NCBI RefSeq assembly: GCF_014898055.3
Contig: NW_023601433.1
Coordinates: 23,239,641-23,303,640, forward strand
Direction of reading: 5' to 3'
Source of the DNA: Talpa occidentalis
Taxonomy: Eukaryota > Chordata > Mammalia > Eulipotyphla > Talpidae
Length of the DNA: 64,000 nucleotides
Below the pieces are notes generated by a model, which saw nothing but the letters and a program-made list of their open reading frames with translations, had not been told where the DNA came from and ran no database searches. Positions 58,781 through 64,000 of the stretch are shown here, piece by piece; position 1 is the first letter of the stretch; each line of letters begins with the position of its first letter. A program made the translations under genes and the position numbers.

Positions 58781-60194
58781 TGTTATAGGACGGGGAGAGG
58801 GGCAGCCCAAAACCCCGCAAACCTGCCTATTCTAAATGGGTTCTGCCATCCGCCGCATCAACACAAAACATAGGAGACTTTAATGAAAAGGAACTTTAAT
58901 AAAACTAGGAAACAATACAGGTAAGGCAAAGAATCTAGTTTCTAAATCAAGCACCCAAAGTTACCCATCCCCTCGTGGGTAAAAGTCCATCCAAATGGGA
59001 TTGGCCCAGAGCAAGGCCCCAAGGCCTGCCACAAGTCTAAAGCATCTTCCAGTGGGGACCCACAGAAAAGGGTCACAAACAACCGGGCAAGACCAGAAGG
59101 AAAAGAGCAAAATCAACATCAAGATAAAAGCTGCCATTGTCACCTCCCCATGGGTCTCACCCACATCTGTGTCACCCAGTCTATGACCAAAAGACAAGCG
59201 CAGCTTCTTCACGTCTCTCTAGGCTCCATCCTGCCTCCTTCCTCAGTCTCTTCTGCAGCTTCTCCTCTCCCTGCTCAGCTCCACCCTTCCTTGGGTGGGG
59301 CAGGGAACCTGGAACCTCCCCCTTTCCTGGGGACCACCCTGTTACAATCCCCTTTTAATTTTTATTTTTTATTCCACCATATCTATGGTGGCACAGATCT
59401 CATGGTGTAATCTTAGGAGACACTCTTTTTTCAGGGTTACAATGTGTGTAAGAGAAGCAACAATTAGTCAGCAGCATTGTCCATGAATGTCCAGTATGAC
59501 AGTTTTTCATTACCTGAAAATAGTCCATTATCCAAGCCAAAAGAAAAAAAATTAAAATTGATTCAACTTATGCAAAAACGAATTTTTTCAACCTTGATCC
59601 CAAACTTTAACAGCATAGCAAAAGTTTGCAAATTAAATTTACTTTTAAACCATTTTTCCTATTTTTGCATAAAATCACAGGGCAGAAAATAACTGACAGC
59701 AATTTTTAGCTGGCTTTGCTGAAATACTCCATATAGGATCAGAGCGAACCATTGGCATTCGGTTGATGTATGCTTCAGGTACAAAGTTGGTCTCATCAGA
59801 CTCCACCTGGGCTTTCCTCTTTTCAAGGGTGCCAGGGCATTTTTGTTGGCCGGGGTTGTCCAGTCCTGCCAATGGAGGCAAGCTTCCTCACCTTCTTTGG
59901 AGGTCTCTGGAACCCTACAAACAAGGCAAACAGGTTCTCCTCTTCTTGGTTCAGCTCTTTTTCAACTTTTTGGAAGAACTCCACACAAAGCCACACAATC
60001 AAACTCACGTCCAATTTTTTGTTAAAACAGACCAAATCCCTATGGAAGTTATGCAAAAACAGACTCTAAGATAAGTAGCCAAAAATTACTACCACTATTT
60101 GTATGCCGTGTTGGTATCAAGGGGAGAGAAAATGTGACAAGTTAGCTTTGCTGGAAAAAAATTGCAACCTTGCTGCAGATCCTGGTTACTCAAA

Positions 60195-60226
<32 letters not shown>

Positions 60227-60870
60227 AAACAAAACAAAAACTTTGTGGATTCAGGACAGAATGCATAAAAAAATTACCAGTATTATGTCAAAGAAACCTT
60301 AGTAAATGTCAGGTGTATTTCCAGGAAAGGGGGAGGTTCCAGGTTCCCTGCCCCACGTAAGGAAGGGTGGAGCTGAGCAGGAAGAGGAGAAGCTGCAGAA
60401 GAGACTGAGGAAGGAGGCAGGATGGAGCCTAGAGACATGTGAAGAAGCTGCGCTTGTCTTTTGGTCGTGGACTGGGTGACACAGATGTGGGTGAGACCCG
60501 TGGGGAGGTGACAATGGCAGCTTTTATCTTGATGTTGATTTTGCTTTTTTCCTTCCGGGCTTGTTTGGTTGTTTCTGACTCTTTTCTGTGGGTCCCCACT
60601 GGAAGATGCTTTAGACTTGTGGCAGGCTTTGGGGCCTTGCTCTGGGCCGATCCCATATGGATGGAGTTTTACCCACGAGGGGATGGGTAACTTTGGGTGC
60701 TTCATTTAGAAACTAGACTCTTTGCCTTACCTGTATTGTTTCCTAGTTTTATTAAAGTTCCTTCCCATTAAAGTCTCCTATGTTTTGTGTTGATGCGGCG
60801 GATGGCAGAACCCATTTAGAATAGGCAGGGTTGTGGGGTTTTGGGCTGCCCCTCTCCCTGTCCTATAACA
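58781..60870 (-). mobile_element. Element C, right arm
   Basis: Mirror copy of 50,281-52,368 (2,090 bp). The complete LTR is at 58,781-59,346 on the minus strand, with its polypurine tract just inside. The truncated inverted LTR is at 60,321-60,870 on the plus strand. Flanks read TCAC (58,777-58,780) and TGAC (60,871-60,874). The left-arm copy shows a perfect 4-bp duplication, so TCAC here is a single later substitution. Confidence 0.9.
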
Positions 60871-62039
60871 TGACGACATTCTCATACTGGAATCTAATTA
60901 ATGATTTAATTTCAAAAAAGGAAGCCTACCCTGATATTAAAGATACCATTTGCCAAACAGAACAACTGCTTAGAAGTGCTTCCCCCAGCCCTGCAGGGGC
61001 CCCATCCCCCAAAGATCACTGTGAGGACTTAATTCCATTTCACAGTGATGTGGAGGACAATCTATCCAAAGAAGAACAAAAAGAACCCTTAGGGAAAATG
61101 AAAGGGCCTCTCCCGACCGGCCCAAAATAGAAAAGAAAAACAGAATTTATCCTTCTTTGAGCAAGTTTACTTCTGTAGCTACAAACCCTCCTTGCTCGTC
61201 TGAAGTAGAGGACGGAGCTTTTCCACTGCTTAACTCCAAAAGGGAAATCAAAGTTGTGTTCGCAACCTCCCCCCACCCTCGCAAAAAGGGAGGATCCTGA
61301 GGCGGGCGTAGCAGATTGGAGCAACCTGGAGGAGGAGGCTGCACGTTTCGATCCCCACTCCCCTCCTTATTACAAGGCCGCTGTTGCCTCTGCGCCCTCA
61401 CAACTTGCTGACCCTAATCTCGACCATAAAAACCAAAATCGCCCACCTTGAGGAGCGCATCCGCCTACAGGCTCGTTGTCATAAACTTTCCCTTCAGCTT
61501 CAACAGATCCAATTAACTTCTTCATCCAACTCAGATCCCGCTCCGCCATTATGGGGGAGGGGTGACGCCGAGGCCACTTCAAAGCCGCCCGTTAAGGAGC
61601 GGGCTTGAAGCCAACCTCACCTTAAAGCCGCCATTATGGGGCGGGGTTAGCGCCGAGGTCATTTTATCTCCTCCCCCCAAGGCTCCCGCCGCTTTGTCTG
61701 CTTTCCTGCCTCCCAAAAAACCCTTTTCCGCTGCTTATGTCTTTCCTGTTATCGAAGCTCCAGATGTTCAAGGCCACCTCTCCGTTGTCACCAACCACAT
61801 AATTTCCAACATTTAAAAGAATTAAAAACCGCCGTTACCCAGTATGGTGCTAGTGCCCCTTTCACTCTCACAATTCTTGATTCTATCTCAGAAGGGTGGC
61901 TCACTCCCCTAGATTGGCAAACTTTAGTAAAGGCTGTCCTTGACGGCGGAGATCATTTACTTTGGAGAACTAAATTTCAGGATCTCTGTAGGGACCTGGC
62001 CCGAGAAAATAAACAGGCTGGAAACCCATGGACTTTTGA
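60871..62039 (+). pseudogene. gag: ERV-B gag linker and partial capsid, right arm
   Basis: TFSYWNLINDLISKKEAYPD and a Pro/Ser/Glu-rich linker come first. A stop near 61,128, frame changes, and a coiled-coil-like stretch (about 61,420-61,510) follow. Capsid N-terminal text ([20 protein letters not shown], near 61,840-61,900) runs to [10 protein letters not shown] at about 62,037. There the sequence jumps to integrase, so the rest of capsid and nucleocapsid are deleted. Confidence 0.85.
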
Positions 62040-62870
62040 AATGCTCACAGGCTGCTCATGACCTTCACCATCTCAACTCTCGCTCATTATGGCTTTTGTT
62101 TAAGATTACTCGTGACCAAGCCAGACAAATTGTAAAAGCCTGCTCCACCTGCGCGACAGGCCTTCCTGTGCCCCATCTTGGTGTTAATCCCAGGGCCTCG
62201 TCCCCAACGCCCTCTGGCAAATGGATGTAACCCATAATTCTCAATTTGGTAATTTTAAGTATATTCATGTTACTGTGGATACCTTTAGTGGGTTTCTCCT
62301 TGCCACCCTTCAAACAGGTGAAACCTCTAGACATGTTATTGCACACCTGCTCCACTGTTTCTCCATCTTGGGGATCACAAAATGTATTAAAACTGATAAT
62401 GGCCATGCTACACACTGCAAAGGTCTTCAAAAATTTTTGCTCTACCCTGTCCATTCACCACACCACGGGCATCCCTTATAATCCTCAAGGACAAGGCATA
62501 GTTGAGTGTGCCCATCTTTCATTAAAAACCACCATCCAAAAGATTTTACATGGTTCCTGGTACCCCTCTAAAGGTAACCCCCGCACACGCTAAACCATGC
62601 TCTGTTCATCCTCAATTTCTTAAGGCTTGACGCTCAGGCGAAAAGTGTGGCCAATCGTTTCTGGCATACGGAAACGCAAATCAATTAGCAATGGTAAAAT
62701 GGAAGGACCCTTTGGACAATGCTTGGTACGGCCCTGACCCAGTTCTGATCTGGGGAAGGGGATCTGTATGTGTCTTCTCACAGACTCATGATGCAGCCCG
62801 ATGGTTGCCTGAACGGCTTATCAGACAAATTGATCATAAGCACCAACCCAGGGACACTCAACCTCCCTGA
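62040..62870 (+). pseudogene. ERV-B integrase, right arm, frameshifted in the core
   Basis: The zinc-binding domain has HDLHH (HX3H) and CSTC (CX2C). The core has WMDVTH and IKTDNG, but a C loss and a dinucleotide gain just after TDNG break the frame. VECAH with the catalytic Glu lies in another frame. The C-terminal domain ([21 protein letters not shown]) follows. The left-arm copy has an unbroken core. Confidence 0.87.
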
Positions 62871-62898
62871 GGTATCTTTTACTTTTGATTTGTTACAG

Positions 62899-63225
62899 CA
62901 TGGTGACCGCTTCCTGGCTCATCCTCTGTACTGAGGTGTTACTTTTCTCCTCGGCCTTCGCCGGCTTCGGAGACACAGGCCAACTAATGTCCTTGCCTGA
63001 AGCCCTATACGGAGAAATGCTGTTTCTACGCCAACAAATCAGGAATCGTCCGCAATAAAATCCGACAGTTACAAGATGACCTGGAAAGAAGACGCCAGGA
63101 ACTAGCTGAAAATCCACTCTGGACTGGTCTCAATGGACTCTTACCCTACCATCTTCCCCTCATGGGTCCCCTATTAACCCTTTTGATATTGGTTGTTGTG
63201 GGTCCTTGCATTTTTAACAAATAAT
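62899..63225 (+). pseudogene. env: ERV-B env TM remnant, right arm (gammaretroviral type)
   Basis: A short leader-like start (MVTASWLILC) is followed almost at once by [20 protein letters not shown]. This is the disulfide motif region of gamma/type D TM, with seven rather than six residues between Cys and [21 protein letters not shown], a membrane-spanning segment and GPCIFNK follow. SU, the fusion peptide and the immunosuppressive-domain region are deleted, and the leader and TM parts are in different frames. Not functional. Confidence 0.87.
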
Positions 63226-63380
63226 CACCTTTATAAGACAACAGATTCAGGCCCTTCAGGCAAAACCCATTCAGGTACATTACCATAAGTTGGAGATGAG
63301 AGATAAGGGAGGCTCTTACTCAGACTTATGCTCAGTCTGAAGAAATAAGACCCTCTTCCCCTGTGCGATGGACTGATCAG

Positions 63381-63474
63381 CCAATGACGGGTAAGATCGG
63401 GGGCACACTCAAAATGGCTCGAGGTGGTAAATCGCCACACATCTGTGACTCCTGATGACCTAAGACAGGCGCAG
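63381..63474 (+). promoter_or_regulatory. CTE-like RNA export element, ERV-B right arm
   Basis: CCAATGACGGGTAAGATCGG at the start and GACCTAAGACAGGCGCAG at the end reproduce the outer internal-loop strands of the type D CTE. The inner loop pair is lost or diverged, unlike ERV-A. Position between env and 3' LTR is as in Mason-Pfizer monkey virus. Confidence 0.83.
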
Positions 63475-63518
63475 TCCCCGAGGGGTTCTGTTTTTTCGCT
63501 CTCTCATTAGAAATAATA

Positions 63519-63531
63519 GAAAAGGAGGATC
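63519..63531 (+). promoter_or_regulatory. ERV-B polypurine tract, right arm
   Basis: GAAAAGGAGGATC abuts the 3' LTR. Confidence 0.82.
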
Positions 63532-63872
63532 TGTCGGGGCCCAGATCTGGGTCCCAGACCTGAACATCCGGGTTCTTGCCTGAAGCAGGTACTGAATGTT
63601 AGCTCCAGTGAAGGTTTCAAGTTTCCTATTGTGACGACTGAACCCTTCCCCCTGCTTGCTCCTTGTGGCTTGTTTGCATTGGTGGTCTCTCCTTGTTCGA
63701 GATAATGAGAGACCTCCTCCTCTGAACCCTATATAACCTTGTACACATTCCTGAATAAATGAGACGGGCGATGATCCTGGCTTTGTCTCCACTCCTCGTG
63801 TACCCCTGTCCCATACCAAGTCCCTGCTTCCTCCCCCGGGTACTGCATTGATCTGCCCGGCTGGCCCGAACA
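63532..63872 (+). repeat. ERV-B 3' LTR, right arm
   Basis: 341 bp, TGTCGGGG...CCCGAACA, followed by the GAAAGC duplication (63,873-63,878). Confidence 0.94.
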
Positions 63873-63939
63873 GAAAGCCAAAGCATTCCGTTAAAATCCT
63901 TTCAAAGGGGAACTCAAGTTCTAATCTACCTTAAAAGGG

Positions 63940-64000
63940 TGAGTTGTTCACCATAAAATTGCACCCCCCTTATTTTGATTCCAATCCCTCCTCTCCTACC
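63940..64000 (-). mobile_element. L1 3' UTR fragment, right arm
   Basis: CACCATAAAATTGCACCCCCC and TTATTTTGATTCCAATCCCT mirror the L1 piece at 47,149-47,206. It runs off the window end. Confidence 0.8.

Larger units (their letters stand above)
58058..63872 (+). mobile_element. ERV-B, right-arm copy: deleted class II provirus with type D-like env
   Basis: Order: LTR, Lys-type primer site, matrix, [element C], linker, partial capsid, deletion, integrase, env TM, CTE-like element, polypurine tract, LTR. The two LTRs differ at roughly two dozen of 341 positions (about 7%), so this insertion is much older than ERV-A. A betaretroviral gag-pol with a gammaretroviral-type TM and a CTE is the arrangement of type D viruses such as Mason-Pfizer monkey virus. 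Confidence 0.93.
55666..64000 (-). repeat. Right arm of the large palindrome
   Basis: Reverse complement of the left arm from the gap to the window end. The last bases (CCTCTCCTACC) match 47,149-47,159 reversed. Small differences are frequent enough to show that these are two distinct sequences, not one read twice. Confidence 0.95.

Noticed and set aside
47149..64000. Palindrome as a pure sequencing foldback of one molecule
   Set aside because: Scattered substitutions, small indels and a different pentanucleotide repeat length separate the arms. Misjoined haplotypes or paralogues remain possible.

Overview
This window is nuclear DNA of a placental mammal and consists almost entirely of transposable elements. 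The evidence is L1 retrotransposons of several ages, about a dozen copies of one tRNA-derived SINE (a GGGCCTCCC...GGTGGCGCAGCGG head, a TTGTATAAATAAATAAAT tail), ancient MIR SINEs and three kinds of endogenous retrovirus (ERV). The SINE family and L1 3' ends suggest a laurasiatherian; a bat is possible, but I cannot fix the species. No functional host protein-coding gene or RNA gene was recognised. Two 100-N blocks (15,119-15,218 and 55,566-55,665) are assembly gaps.

Layout. 1-12 kb: SINE copies, a 5'-truncated L1 on the minus strand (about 1.93-6.75 kb), GC-rich sequence, and a decayed ERV-L (class III) gag-pro-pol on the minus strand (about 9.1-10.9 kb). 12.3-28.8 kb: two inverted copies of a 2.8-kb segment carrying the first coding exon of a PTCHD3-like (patched-domain) gene. 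Both copies are broken, and between them lie L1 and SINE insertions. 29-40 kb: AT-rich intergenic DNA with an LTR-like fragment, old L1, SINEs, two MIRs and a (TA)n tract. 40.1-47.1 kb: a young, nearly full-length betaretrovirus-like provirus (called ERV-A here) with 271-bp LTRs, a 6-bp target duplication, dUTPase-protease and RNase H-integrase reading frames, and a shrunken env. 47.15-64.0 kb: a palindrome with arms of at least 8.3 kb around the second N gap. Each arm carries the same older provirus (ERV-B), which has a betaretroviral gag-pol remnant and a gammaretroviral-type env TM. A third, strange retroelement (element C) is nested in its gag.

The most notable points are these. (1) Element C is bounded on both sides by the U5 end of inverted LTRs, yet has a clean 4-bp target duplication, so two U5 ends seem to have been integrated. 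(2) ERV-A and ERV-B both carry, just before the 3' LTR, sequences matching the constitutive transport element (CTE) of type D simian retroviruses. (3) The palindrome arose after ERV-B and element C were in place, because LTR divergence within an arm exceeds divergence between arms. (4) ERV-A sits at the inversion junction of a short L1 insertion. All retroviral genes are interrupted or lack catalytic residues as read, and no provirus here looks replication-competent.
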